In this document: positions 27,726-36,091 of the stretch, one piece after another
How positions within the stretch are numbered: position 1 is the stretch's first letter
How the letters are laid out: each line of letters opens with the position of its first letter
Source: Candidatus Argoarchaeum ethanivorans
GTDB taxonomy: Archaea; Halobacteriota; Methanosarcinia; Methanosarcinales; EX4572-44
Direction: 5' to 3'
Assembly (NCBI GenBank): GCA_004193545.1
Contig: RPGO01000024.1
Coordinates: forward strand, 155,517 to 219,516
DNA: 64,000 nucleotides
Notes under the pieces: model-generated
The model's database searches: none
What the model saw: the letters and a program-made list of their open reading frames with translations, nothing else
What the model was told of the DNA's origin: nothing
Made by a program: the position numbers and the translations under genes

Positions 27726-28187
27726 AATGAGCGTACCCGAGTTTACAACCCGAAGAAAGATAACGGCTGATATGCATGTATTCACCTAATCTCTCGGGAT
27801 GTTTTTCTAACGGGGATACAACAGAAGAAACTAGAGCGAATATGTATGAAATAAATAATCCATTTATCCTACAAAGGAATTTCTAATAGCCTATATATAT
27901 GGAGAATGGAGAGTAATATGAGATTGAACATCCAGCGTTGGTTGAAACAATGAGCATTGGAATACCAGAATGACAAGATTAATTCCACTACCACCGCAAA
28001 GAAATTGACAAAATTTTTAAAAATCCATGGCTACTGTGAAGATAGACAATCTGGAAGCCGGGTTGTAAACTCTCCGGGTGTTGGCGCTCATTATAGAAAG
28101 ATCCATGCTGGAACACCTGTATCTTCTTTTTAAATCTGATTTTGTCCTACAATTCAAGTTTTTATCCAAAAATAAATCGAAAAATCT
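27726..28187. other. No gene seen; element-derived spacer
   Basis: AT-rich spacer between the two head-to-head copies. GGGTTGTAAACTCTCCGGG near 28062 recurs in reverse complement near 57880. No open frame of note. Confidence 0.4.
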
Positions 28188-29432
28188 ATGTATAAGGAAA
28201 ACAGAGTATATACAATGAGTGTTACAATGTTATCTACTTTGAAAACAAACATCTCGCAGATTCAGCTTCTCTTGTCTGATTTTTCCAACGGCGTCCCTGA
28301 ACCGGGGAAGATCATAGTAGAACGATTTTTGATGGATAATAAACCGTATCATGTGAATAAAGGGGTGGTTCTTCTATTAAATAACCATTTTGAACTTGTT
28401 AATCCGATTTGTCCATATTGTGGATCTTATCATGTGATTCGGCAGGAGTTCCGGGAGCGAAATCCGATACTGGGTGAGTTTGGAGATTGTAGAATCTCTG
28501 TGAGGAGATATCTCTGCAAAAAGTGTGGTAAACGGTTTGTAACCCAGTTAAACTTAATAATAGAGCCGAATCATCGATATGCATCGATATTCAAGGAGAA
28601 AATAGATGGTTTAGTCAAAACAGGCTACCGTTCCTTGCGAAAACTGGGTGAGGATCTCCATACGTTCTTCGGAATCTCGCCCTCTCACCAATCGATAAAG
28701 AACTGGTTAAAAATCGGGGATGAAAAGAGAATCAATAACCATATACCAGATTATTCTGGATATTACTGCTATGATGAGCAATATATCAAGATTTATGGTA
28801 GAAAAAGCTATCGTCTGACATTATTTGACGCTTTATTGAATATCCCAATCGCTGAAGGGATAGCCAAGAAAATAGATTACACGACAGTTTACAACTTTTT
28901 AAAATCAGTACTTGCAGATAAACCGCTTATTACAATAACAACGGATCACAAGAGGATGTATAATAGCATAATCGAGAAACTGGGAGCTTTACATCAATTA
29001 TGCATATTCCACCTATTCAAAATGATAGGAAAGGATGTGTATGATCGTTTGAAGTCTAAAGCTGTCTCATATCGGAATAAAATCAAATTATGCATCTATT
29101 TCACAAAAATTAAGGAAATATTCAGGACATACCACTTTGATATTGCAATAGAAAGATTAAATAAATTATTAAATAAATATGACGATATTCCACGCGTTTT
29201 ACAAAAGTGGATACGGAAAAAAATCATCCCCGACTTTGAACGACTTAATATCTTCATGAGAGATGGGTCAATCCCCAAAACGAACAATCAAGTTGAAAAT
29301 TACTACCGACAGACCGATCCCAACCAAATAAAAAGGAAATACAAGACATATCAAGGAATACTCGCCTTTCTAACAAGAAAAATGGAATACTGGACATCAA
29401 AACATGGGAAGATACAACACCCAACAAGTTGA
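28188..29432 (+). CDS. Zinc-ribbon DDE transposase (family uncertain)
   Basis: A 414-residue transposase with an N-terminal zinc ribbon (CPYCGSYHVIR and YLCKKCGKRF) and a plausible DDE triad: YYCYDEQYIKIYG, TITTDHKRMYNS and KTNNQVENYYRQ. The CHQL-like LHQLCIFHLF motif between them is typical of MULE/ISNCY-like DDE enzymes. The frame appears intact, so this may be the most active element in the island. Downstream, CAACACCCAAC and TTGACAGCCCC may belong to its right end. Confidence 0.75.
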   Translation: MYKENRVYTMSVTMLSTLKTNISQIQLLLSDFSNGVPEPGKIIVERFLMDNKPYHVNKGVVLLLNNHFELVNPICPYCGSYHVIRQEFRERNPILGEFGDCRISVRRYLCKKCGKRFVTQLNLIIEPNHRYASIFKEKIDGLVKTGYRSLRKLGEDLHTFFGISPSHQSIKNWLKIGDEKRINNHIPDYSGYYCYDEQYIKIYGRKSYRLTLFDALLNIPIAEGIAKKIDYTTVYNFLKSVLADKPLITITTDHKRMYNSIIEKLGALHQLCIFHLFKMIGKDVYDRLKSKAVSYRNKIKLCIYFTKIKEIFRTYHFDIAIERLNKLLNKYDDIPRVLQKWIRKKIIPDFERLNIFMRDGSIPKTNNQVENYYRQTDPNQIKRKYKTYQGILAFLTRKMEYWTSKHGKIQHPTS

Positions 29433-29486
29433 CAGCCCCCTTGTAGCAAAGTCTTTAAATATTATAACTTTGTTAGGAGAAGCGTT

Positions 29487-29735
29487 TGGTGCATGCCTGT
29501 GCTATAATTTCTGCTTCGTGCCGTTCCGTGTATTTTTGGGCTGCGATGCTTTGGTTTCTCTACCAGGGCAGCTGGGAATCCCTCTTCACAGTATCTTAAT
29601 GTTGGAGACAGTTTTGAGCATGTTTAATATCTCTGCTGTTGTCGTTTCCTTTTTTCCTTTTGTAGCGACATCTTACAATCAAATTTCAGGTGAGATACAC
29701 AAATCCAACACAAATAATATGACAAATATACAAAA
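29487..29735. repeat. Inverted duplication, right arm
   Basis: Reverse-complement partner of 26117-26371, including part of an IS630 HTH frame. It abuts the 3-prime end of the first S-layer gene and probably truncated it. Confidence 0.75.
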
Positions 29736-29737
29736 GC

Positions 29738-30391
29738 TTATAAAAACACATTTCCATTTTCTACGACTTCATCTTCGAGCTTTACGCCATCCTTGCTTAG
29801 AACAAGCCATGCCTGTCTTGGAGATGCTTTGGCATCAATCGACTGTGCCATCAATGTCCAGCCGTCTCCAATATCCCATGTCTCGCCAATTGTCATCGTT
29901 TTCTTGTCAGTAGATCCCTGTTCAAGAACCTGTTTAACAATCTTCCTTGCATCGCCTTTTAGTGCAATGTACTTTTCAGCTTGCCAGCCCACAACAGCAT
30001 AGTGAGTTCCATAATCTGTAACAACACCAGTATGGTCAAGTCCATCTGTTACAAACTTGCCTTCCATTGAATTGACTTTGTATTTCTTTAATTTTCTCGT
30101 TGTTGTATAGGCTAAGTCACCTTCATCAATTGTTCTGTCGCCACCGGCTATAACTCCGGCGTCGGTTATGTTAAGTTCTTCTGATTTCAAGTTGTTCTTG
30201 AGATCGTACCAGAAACCAGCGAAGTTGTTTGCATCCCAGTAAGTGGTTCTTTCACCAACGGCGTCATTGTATACAGTCCCGCGTATCTCAACGCTATTTG
30301 CCTGTATTGCTGCACTTGCCGGCAGTACTGCTAACAGAAGCAGCAATATTCCTGCAATTGCAGTTGTTGTAATTATTTTTTTATCCATCAT
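29738..30391 (-). CDS. Short S-layer-domain secreted protein, copy 1
   Basis: A 217-residue exported protein. A signal peptide of about 28 residues (IAGILLLLLAVLPASA) precedes one S-layer domain of the Methanosarcina type (PF07752-like): VEIRGTVYN, WDANNFAGFWYDLKNN, YAVVGWQAEKYIAL, GETWDIGDGWTLMAQSID and WLVLSKDGVKL. Methanosarcina S-layer proteins usually have two such domains plus a C-terminal anchor; here the chain stops after one and the stop lies at the junction with the inverted IS piece, so it is probably truncated. Confidence 0.8.
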   Translation of the reverse strand: MMDKKIITTTAIAGILLLLLAVLPASAAIQANSVEIRGTVYNDAVGERTTYWDANNFAGFWYDLKNNLKSEELNITDAGVIAGGDRTIDEGDLAYTTTRKLKKYKVNSMEGKFVTDGLDHTGVVTDYGTHYAVVGWQAEKYIALKGDARKIVKQVLEQGSTDKKTMTIGETWDIGDGWTLMAQSIDAKASPRQAWLVLSKDGVKLEDEVVENGNVFL

Positions 30392-30466
30392 CCCATTCCT
30401 CCATTGTTTTTTCTTATGTTTTTTTCTCCTTTTTTACAATTTTATATTCTTTTGTTTGTTGTGTCC

Positions 30467-30487
30467 GTTGATTACGATGTAATCAAC
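30467..30487. repeat. Palindrome upstream of S-layer copy 1
   Basis: Arms GTTGATTAC/GTAATCAAC around GAT, a variant of the dispersed family. The same palindrome is at the matching place upstream of copy 2. Confidence 0.85.
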
Positions 30488-30570
30488 AGATGGTGCCGCA
30501 ATCGTACAATCAGTAATGTGTAATCCTGGTAACATAGCACTTTATTACTCAATTACTGACGCAACAGCCG

Positions 30571-31230
30571 TTACAGACATTTGGTAAACACTTCGCTATC
30601 TTTTATGACTTTATCATCAAGCTTTACGCCATCCTTGCTTAGAACAAGCCATGCCTGTCTTGGAGATGCTTTAGCATCGATCGACTGTGCCATTAATGTC
30701 CAGCCGTCCCCAATATCCCATGTCTCACCAATCGTCAATGTTTTCGTGTCAGTAGATCCTTGTTCGAGAACCTGCTTAACAAGCTTCTTTGCATTGCCAT
30801 TTAGTGCAATGTATTTTTCAGCCTGCCAGCCTACAACAGCATAGTGTGTTCCATCGGTTACACTAGTGCCGGTACTGTCAAGTCCATCTGTTACATTTCC
30901 ATTTCCACTTGAACTGACTTTGTATTCTTTGAGTTTTCTCTCTGCCGTGTAGGTCAATTCATCTTCATCAATTGTTCTGTCGCCAAGACCAGCTATAACC
31001 CCGGCGTCGGTTATTTCAAGGGTTTCTGATTTCATATTTTTCTTGAGATCATACCAGAAACCAGCGAAGTCATTTGCATCCCACGAAAAAACTGGGGCAG
31101 ACTCATTGTATACAGTCCCGCGTATCTCAACGCTTGTCGCCTGTATTGCTGCACTTGCTGGCAGTACTGCTAACAGAAGCAGCAATATCCCTGCAATTGC
31201 AGTTGTTGTAATCATTTTTTTATTCATCAT
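30571..31230 (-). CDS. Short S-layer-domain secreted protein, copy 2
   Basis: A 219-residue paralogue of the preceding protein with an almost identical signal peptide and single S-layer domain (WDANDFAGFWYDLKKN, GETWDIGDGWTLMAQSID). The chain ends in SEVFTKCL with no membrane anchor. The two genes and their upstream AT-rich leaders and palindromes are a direct tandem duplication with a period of about 840 bases. A minor surface component is likely; absence of an anchor suggests it is either secreted or a decayed copy. Confidence 0.8.
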   Translation of the reverse strand: MMNKKMITTTAIAGILLLLLAVLPASAAIQATSVEIRGTVYNESAPVFSWDANDFAGFWYDLKKNMKSETLEITDAGVIAGLGDRTIDEDELTYTAERKLKEYKVSSSGNGNVTDGLDSTGTSVTDGTHYAVVGWQAEKYIALNGNAKKLVKQVLEQGSTDTKTLTIGETWDIGDGWTLMAQSIDAKASPRQAWLVLSKDGVKLDDKVIKDSEVFTKCL

Positions 31231-31533
31231 TCTATTCCTCCATTATTTTTTCTTATGTTTTTTCTCCTTTTTTACAATTTTATATTTTTTTGTTTGTTGT
31301 GTCCGTTGATTACGATGTAATCAACCGGTGCTGCTGCAATCATACAATCGGTAATGTGTAATCCGTAACATGTCACTTATTACCCAGTTACTATCTGCAC
31401 AGCCGTCACAGCACCTTCGTGTTCATCCCATATTGTGGACTAAATTCTATATACACATCTCACCTTTTAAATCTTTTGTGGTCGCACCACCTCCTGATAC
31501 CGCCCAGATAGCAAAAATCTTCAATACCTACAC
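31231..31533. other. Gap upstream of S-layer copy 2
   Basis: Contains a T-rich leader, the palindrome 31305-31325 (arms GTTGATTAC/GTAATCAAC) and the left copy of a 19-base direct repeat (31470-31488). No gene is visible. Confidence 0.5.
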
Positions 31534-31878
31534 TCATGACATTGCAGAAAGTGTTGCTTTTATCTCAGATATTTCCCGGTGCAGTTCCTCGTACTTATTC
31601 CATAGCCCTGAAACCATTTCACTGGTGCTGTATTTGATTTCACTGGCATCCTCTTTTATGGTTGTCATGGATGACGTGTCCTGTTTAATCTGTGATGTAT
31701 CTTCTTTCACACTTTTCAGAATCTCTATTGTAGTGTCCTGTTTATCAAGCATCGTTGATGTATCTTCTTTCACCGATTTTATAGCGCTGATGGTCTCACT
31801 GAAACCATTCTGTGTAACCTCTATGAGTTTCTTCAGCAGGTGAGCGGCAGTATCAAGGCGCTCATCTGTTTCACCCCT
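31534..31878 (-). pseudogene. Coiled-coil C-terminal part of an acylphosphatase-domain protein
   Basis: In the frame open from about 31878 the protein continues as ETDERLDTAAHLLKKLIEV, then a heptad-like region with the repeats SVKEDTS, QDTT and IKQDTSS. It follows in phase from the acylphosphatase domain if one base of the G-run near 31873-31880 is removed or skipped. Such a domain order is seen in some Methanosarcina-type acylphosphatases. Translation on its own could start at 31773. Confidence 0.55.
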
Positions 31879-32156
31879 CCAACAAGCTTATTGAAGCCTG
31901 AAAATTCACCTACAGCATCCACAAAAGAATGGTATATGTGTTCAACATTGATAAGTACATTCTTTATATTTACAGCATCAAGAAACTTATTTAAATTATC
32001 TTCTTCTCCTTCTGCTACTATTTGTACTCTGCCATCTGGTTTGTTTTCAACATAGCCAAGCAAGTTTAAATGCCTTCCAGCATTAATGACTTTACCTCTG
32101 TATCCAACACGCTCCACGTTGCCAGATACAAAAATGATCGCTCTTTTTAGAGCCAT
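31833..32156 (-). CDS. Acylphosphatase-domain protein, probably frameshifted
   Basis: Residues 1-70 form an acylphosphatase fold: IIFVSGNVERVGYRGKVI holds the phosphate-binding loop with the catalytic Arg, and GYVENKPDGRVQIVAEG the catalytic Asn. A short extension, VGEFSGFNKLVGG, leads to the frameshift in GGAGGGG. The present stop comes 13 codons later. The activity would be hydrolysis of acylphosphates; in coiled-coil fusions the role may instead be structural. Confidence 0.7.
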   Translation of the reverse strand: MALKRAIIFVSGNVERVGYRGKVINAGRHLNLLGYVENKPDGRVQIVAEGEEDNLNKFLDAVNIKNVLINVEHIYHSFVDAVGEFSGFNKLVGGVKQMSALILPLTC

Positions 32157-32263
32157 AATTTTCTAAATGTCGTGAAGCCATTAATCTTTTGTGGTCGCAC
32201 CGGCTGTGTGCATAGTCCTAAATGTATTGACTTTATATACTCCACCCCGCTTATTACATTTTC

Positions 32264-32551
32264 TCACAATCCTGCCTCCATGCGTTTGAAGAATACGTTC
32301 AACTTGGACTCATCCGGAAGTCTTGAGCAGGATGCATCCCCTGGCGTCTGCAAATAATGTTTTGTATCTAAACTTTCATGATACTGCACTGTGTTATACC
32401 ATTTCGCAAAATCTGCAAAACTATCAAAATTTGATCTCTGTTTTTCGTACAAGTCATACCATTTTACGACATTATTTTGTTTTCTCGTGTGGAGAAGACG
32501 AGTATATAAAGTCAAATGTTTCGGGACTATACACACAGCCTCGCACGTCAC
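32264..32551 (-). pseudogene. IS481/IS3-type integrase C-terminal remnant
   Basis: KWYDLYEKQRSNFDSFADF, KWYNTVQYHESL and LQTPGDASCSRLPDESKLNV match the C-terminal tail of rve-type transposases of methanogens (a WYN...H.SL motif followed by TP-x-AF). The catalytic core is missing, so this is a relic of about 90 codons. Confidence 0.6.
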
Positions 32552-32653
32552 AAGTTTTATATACTATAGCATCTACAGTAACTTGCCGTCTTCCAGTAAA
32601 ATGAAGGAACGGTCACAGAACAGGCGTATCAATGAATGCAAGAGGTAATAAGA

Positions 32654-33376
32654 ATGTACACAAAAATAAAGGAGAAATTCGAAAGAATTGTAGCGGAGAA
32701 CAACTTGTCAGAAGAGGCAGTGGTCATAAGGGCAAAACCCCTGACACCAGAAGAAGCAATAGGAAACCCTGAAGGTGATGACTTTCCGATACTAAAAGGA
32801 CGCGAGCGGATGATGCAGGCAGAGTTCAGAGGCAGCTTTGGTCAGGCATTCACAGATATGTACGGCGACTTTGAAGGGACGCTCCAGGATGTCCTTGCCA
32901 TGGAACTCAACAACAACTACAGGAGGGCGATCTTTGTTGCAACACTGAACGCGGTTATGCGGAGTCTCGGGATGATCGAGGGAAGCGTCCACTGCAAGGA
33001 CGCTGGTCCTGAGGAATGCGGGCTGGATCTGCTCGAGTTTCTTGAGGAGCACCGGGGGTCAAGAATCGCACTGGTTGGATTTCAGCCGGTGCACGCACGG
33101 CGATGTTCTGAACGGCATGATCTCAAGATACTGGATATGGACCCGGAGAATATCGGAAAGGAGAAATCCGGTGTTGTGGTGCTGGACGGTAGTACGGATG
33201 CGGAAGAGGTGCTGGAGTGGTGCGATCTGGCGCTTGTTACGGGAACGACGGTCGTTAACGGGACCCTTGAACCGATACTTGAGATGGCGCAGGACAAGGC
33301 GGTCTTTTATGGGATCAGTATCGCCGGGGTTGCGGAGTTGCTCGGGCTCGAACGGTTCTGTCCGCGGTCGACGTGA
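32654..33376 (+). CDS. DUF364-family protein (putative metal chelation)
   Basis: A 240-residue protein from the ATG at 32654, preceded by GAGGTAATA; an ATG six codons upstream is less well placed. The N-terminal domain has KGRERMMQAEFRGSFGQAFT; the C-terminal Rossmann-like domain (about 130-240) has GSRIALVGFQPVHARR, VVVLDGSTDAEEVLEWCDLA and LVTGTTVVNGTLEPIL, typical of DUF364. Proteins of this family are proposed to bind heavy metals. Its GC content is higher than that of its neighbours. Confidence 0.75.
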   Translation: MYTKIKEKFERIVAENNLSEEAVVIRAKPLTPEEAIGNPEGDDFPILKGRERMMQAEFRGSFGQAFTDMYGDFEGTLQDVLAMELNNNYRRAIFVATLNAVMRSLGMIEGSVHCKDAGPEECGLDLLEFLEEHRGSRIALVGFQPVHARRCSERHDLKILDMDPENIGKEKSGVVVLDGSTDAEEVLEWCDLALVTGTTVVNGTLEPILEMAQDKAVFYGISIAGVAELLGLERFCPRST

Positions 33377-33479
33377 CTGATGGGGGGTGGATAGAAACAT
33401 ATAATACATATAGAAATAGGGGTTAGACTCGAAAGTCCAGTGTTAACTTACAGATAAAATGAGAAACAGGTGATCGAAA

Positions 33480-34613
33480 ATGGTGAATTTATTTTTAATT
33501 GACGGTGCATCTGGGACTGGAAAGACCGACCTGATAGAACATATAAGTGAAAAGTATTCAAGCCGCGATGTGGCAACCATCGTGCAAAAGTTCACCACTC
33601 GGGAGCACAGACCTGAAGAAATTGATCGAAGACTGCATTTAGATTTAATGTTCTCATCACGCTCAGAGTTCGATGAACAATCTAAGAACTCTGCCATTTA
33701 TTCATACAACTATTGTGGTGAAAAATATGGTTTCTATAAAGCAACAGTGGACGAAGCTCTTGCTTCATACCAAAATGTATTCATCATAGTTCGCGATAGA
33801 ATTACAATTCAACAGATTGTCGATGATTATCCAAAAGTTTGTACCGTGCCAGTTTTCATTTATTCTGACAATGAAAAAGTAATTGAAGGGTTAAAGAAGG
33901 ACGGTTATGGCGACAGTGACATTGAGTTTCGACTATCCAGACAGGAACTTGTATGGGACGACTATCTTAGGCAATCCGATCTCTATCAGGAAGTCATCAT
34001 AAACAACTCAAACAAACGAGATTTTCATCGACTCATTGACAAGCTGTTAAAAAAATATTCATTTGAACAGGATGATGTTTTAGTGATTTCACATTGTGAA
34101 AGATTTCCAATTATAAAGCCGCTCATTGGATTTAAGAAGGAAATGCAAAGTCATGTTGAACAATATCCTTATGAACGCAACGTGTTTCTTATGATGAAGT
34201 TCCGGCCCACCAACGAACGTGTTTACCGATTCATTGAAAATAATCTTAAGCAAAATGGTTTTAATTGCGTCAGGTCAGACCAACGAGAGTGGGACATTAC
34301 AAAAAACTTATATAATCCTATTGCGGCTCTTTACTGCTGCAAGTATGGAATAGCCTTGTTTGACAAACCTGAAGATGGAAACAACTTCAGTCCGAATGTT
34401 GCTTATGAATTAGGCATGATGCAGCTTCAAGGTAAAAACTGTTTGATACTTCGTCGCACCAATCTCCCGGATATGCCTTTTGATTTAATAAAAGATTTGC
34501 ATAAATATTATTCAGAAGACCTTGAGCTTAAAGAAATAGTCTTTGATTGGATTAAAAAGATAAAAGGAGGAAACTGTGATGAGAATCCATTACCTGCAGC
34601 ATGTTCCCTTTGA
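33480..34613 (+). CDS. Guanylate-kinase-like domain fused to TIR-like nucleotide-binding domain
   Basis: A 377-residue two-domain protein. Residues 1-185 resemble guanylate kinase: P-loop GASGTGKT at 9-16, QKFTTREHRPEE corresponding to the GMP-binding TTR..R.GE segment, YCGEKYGFYKATVDEAL corresponding to YG..k..v..a, and NVFIIVRDR. Residues about 230-345 have NVFLMMKFRPTNERVYRFIE, YGIALFDKPEDGNNFSPNVA, YELGMMQLQGKNCLIL: the architecture of TIR-like/deoxyribosyltransferase-like nucleotide-cleaving or nucleotide-sensing domains. A function as a nucleotide-linked defence effector is inferred. Its 3-prime end overlaps the amidotransferase gene by 35 bases. Confidence 0.75.
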   Translation: MVNLFLIDGASGTGKTDLIEHISEKYSSRDVATIVQKFTTREHRPEEIDRRLHLDLMFSSRSEFDEQSKNSAIYSYNYCGEKYGFYKATVDEALASYQNVFIIVRDRITIQQIVDDYPKVCTVPVFIYSDNEKVIEGLKKDGYGDSDIEFRLSRQELVWDDYLRQSDLYQEVIINNSNKRDFHRLIDKLLKKYSFEQDDVLVISHCERFPIIKPLIGFKKEMQSHVEQYPYERNVFLMMKFRPTNERVYRFIENNLKQNGFNCVRSDQREWDITKNLYNPIAALYCCKYGIALFDKPEDGNNFSPNVAYELGMMQLQGKNCLILRRTNLPDMPFDLIKDLHKYYSEDLELKEIVFDWIKKIKGGNCDENPLPAACSL

Positions 34614-35301
34614 GGGGCTGGGAAATATCGAGAAATGGGCGCTCTCAAAAGGGCATCAAATATCGGACACACAACTCTACAACAACGATCCACTACCTGA
34701 ACCGGAAGAGTTCGACTGGCTGATCGTAATGGGCGGTCCGATGAACATCTACGAAGAAGACAGGTTCCCCTGGCTTGCCAGGGAAAAAGTCTTCATCAAA
34801 GACGCGATCGACTCCGACAGAATCGTTCTCGGGGTCTGCCTCGGCGCCCAGCTGATCGCAAGCGTTCTCGGTGCAAAGATTTACAGAAATAGATACCCTG
34901 AGATCGGATGGTTCGATGTGCAGCTCACTGATGCTGCCAGCAAATCCCGGGTGTTCAGACAGCTTCCGGAACGATTCACAGCGTTTCACTGGCACGGCGA
35001 CACGTATGACCTGCCGCCGGGAGCTACAAGGATCGCAGAGTCGGATGCATGCCAAAATCAGGCGTTCGAGTACGGAAGCAGGAGCAGGGTCATCGGGCTG
35101 CAATTCCATCTTGACACGACTTTTGAGAGCATCCGGCAACTGGTTGAGCACTGTGGTGATGAACTCGTTCCGGGCGAGTATATCCAGGGTAGGGATGAGT
35201 TGTTGGTGCAATGCAGGAATCTTGACGATCTACGCGGGTACAGTGAGATGCTGTTCGATTGTGTTGAGGCGGAATATAAAGGTGTGCGTGAGGACGATTG
35301 A
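34579..35301 (+). CDS. Class I glutamine amidotransferase
   Basis: A 240-residue GMP-synthase-type amidotransferase domain: oxyanion region IVMGGPMNIYEED, nucleophile Cys in LGVCLGAQLIAS, and His in VIGLQFHLDTT. The usual HPE is HLD here, with a Glu a few residues on. Ribosome site AGGAGG lies 8 bases before the ATG at 34579 (GTG at 34576 is alternative). Proteins of this type release ammonia for a partner synthetase or cleave gamma-glutamyl bonds. GC content is much higher than that of the preceding gene. Confidence 0.85.
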   Translation: MRIHYLQHVPFEGLGNIEKWALSKGHQISDTQLYNNDPLPEPEEFDWLIVMGGPMNIYEEDRFPWLAREKVFIKDAIDSDRIVLGVCLGAQLIASVLGAKIYRNRYPEIGWFDVQLTDAASKSRVFRQLPERFTAFHWHGDTYDLPPGATRIAESDACQNQAFEYGSRSRVIGLQFHLDTTFESIRQLVEHCGDELVPGEYIQGRDELLVQCRNLDDLRGYSEMLFDCVEAEYKGVREDD

Positions 35302-35338
35302 TAACCGGTAACTCTTGACTCTCGCAAGCTACTAAGCA

Positions 35339-35409
35339 CTGCACAACTTCGTTGTGCAGAAAACTGGCAACTCTCGACTACGAAGTAGTCGAGTGCGTTA
35401 GCAATCGAG
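35339..35409. repeat. Palindromes before tbp
   Basis: 35339-35359 has arms CTGCACAAC/GTTGTGCAG around TTC. 35373-35393 has arms CTCGACTAC/GTAGTCGAG around GAA, a compensated variant. A half unit GCGTTAGCAATCGAG follows to 35409. Confidence 0.9.
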
Positions 35410-35473
35410 TAGAAAATAACGTGTGATGTATTGACCTTTTCCAGATAGGCTCTTAACAAAGTCAAGTCAAGTT

Positions 35474-35490
35474 AAAAAGATTTATAAAGC
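35474..35490 (+). promoter_or_regulatory. BRE/TATA element of the tbp operon
   Basis: AAAAAGATTTATAAAGC is a strong archaeal BRE plus TATA about 40 bases before the tbp ATG at 35525. Confidence 0.6.
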
Positions 35491-35524
35491 TTTAAATAAT
35501 AACAGTATAATAGATGCAATTATT

Positions 35525-36091
35525 ATGTCTAAAGTTGAAGAAGCCATAAAATCGATTAAAATCGAAAATGTTGTAGCTTCCAGCTCCGTTGAAACTAAAC
35601 TTGATTTACAGGAAGTTATTAAAGTTCTTGAAAATGCTGAGTACAATAAAGCACGATTTCCTGGAGTAGTATACCGAACAACCAATCCAAAGACTGCTGC
35701 TCTCGTGTTTGGAAGTGGTAAAATCGTGTGCACTGGTGCAAAAAGTATACCCGAGGTGCATAAAGGTCTTGGACAGGTTTTTGATCGAATACGCAAAACC
35801 AATGTTGAAATACCTGATGAGCCAGAGGTCACCGTTCAAAATATCGTAGCATCTGCCGATATTGGTACTGTGCTTAACCTCAATGCTATCGCCATTGGAC
35901 TTGGTCTGGAAAACATCGAATACGAGCCAGAGCAGTTCCCAGGTCTTGTATATCGACTTTCAGAACCCAAGGTAGTAATGCTGATATTTGGCAGTGGAAA
36001 GCTTGTTGTCACAGGTGGCAAAAAACCTGTTGATGCTGAAGATGCTGTTATCAAGATTATGGATGAGCTCGATAGTCTTGGTCTTCTGTAA
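35525..36091 (+). CDS. tbp: TATA-binding protein
   Basis: A 188-residue archaeal TBP made of two direct repeats (about 8-95 and 100-185): [16 protein letters not shown] with [20 protein letters not shown], and [16 protein letters not shown] with [20 protein letters not shown]. It recruits TFB and RNA polymerase to promoters. The stop overlaps the start of the following hydrolase by one base (TAATG), so they form an operon. Confidence 0.97.
   Translation: MSKVEEAIKSIKIENVVASSSVETKLDLQEVIKVLENAEYNKARFPGVVYRTTNPKTAALVFGSGKIVCTGAKSIPEVHKGLGQVFDRIRKTNVEIPDEPEVTVQNIVASADIGTVLNLNAIAIGLGLENIEYEPEQFPGLVYRLSEPKVVMLIFGSGKLVVTGGKKPVDAEDAVIKIMDELDSLGLL

Larger units (their letters stand above)
31470..32201. 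repeat. 19-base direct repeat flanking the acylphosphatase gene
   Basis: AATCTTTTGTGGTCGCACC occurs at 31470-31488 and again at 32183-32201, bracketing the acylphosphatase/coiled-coil gene. It may reflect insertion or a recombination footprint. Confidence 0.7.

Noticed and set aside
32792..33409. Several frames on both strands over the DUF364 gene
   Set aside because: High GC lowers stop frequency; only the plus-strand DUF364 product has family motifs.
34693..35465. Minus-strand frames over the amidotransferase
   Set aside because: They have no recognisable product and cover the conserved GVCLGAQ gene.
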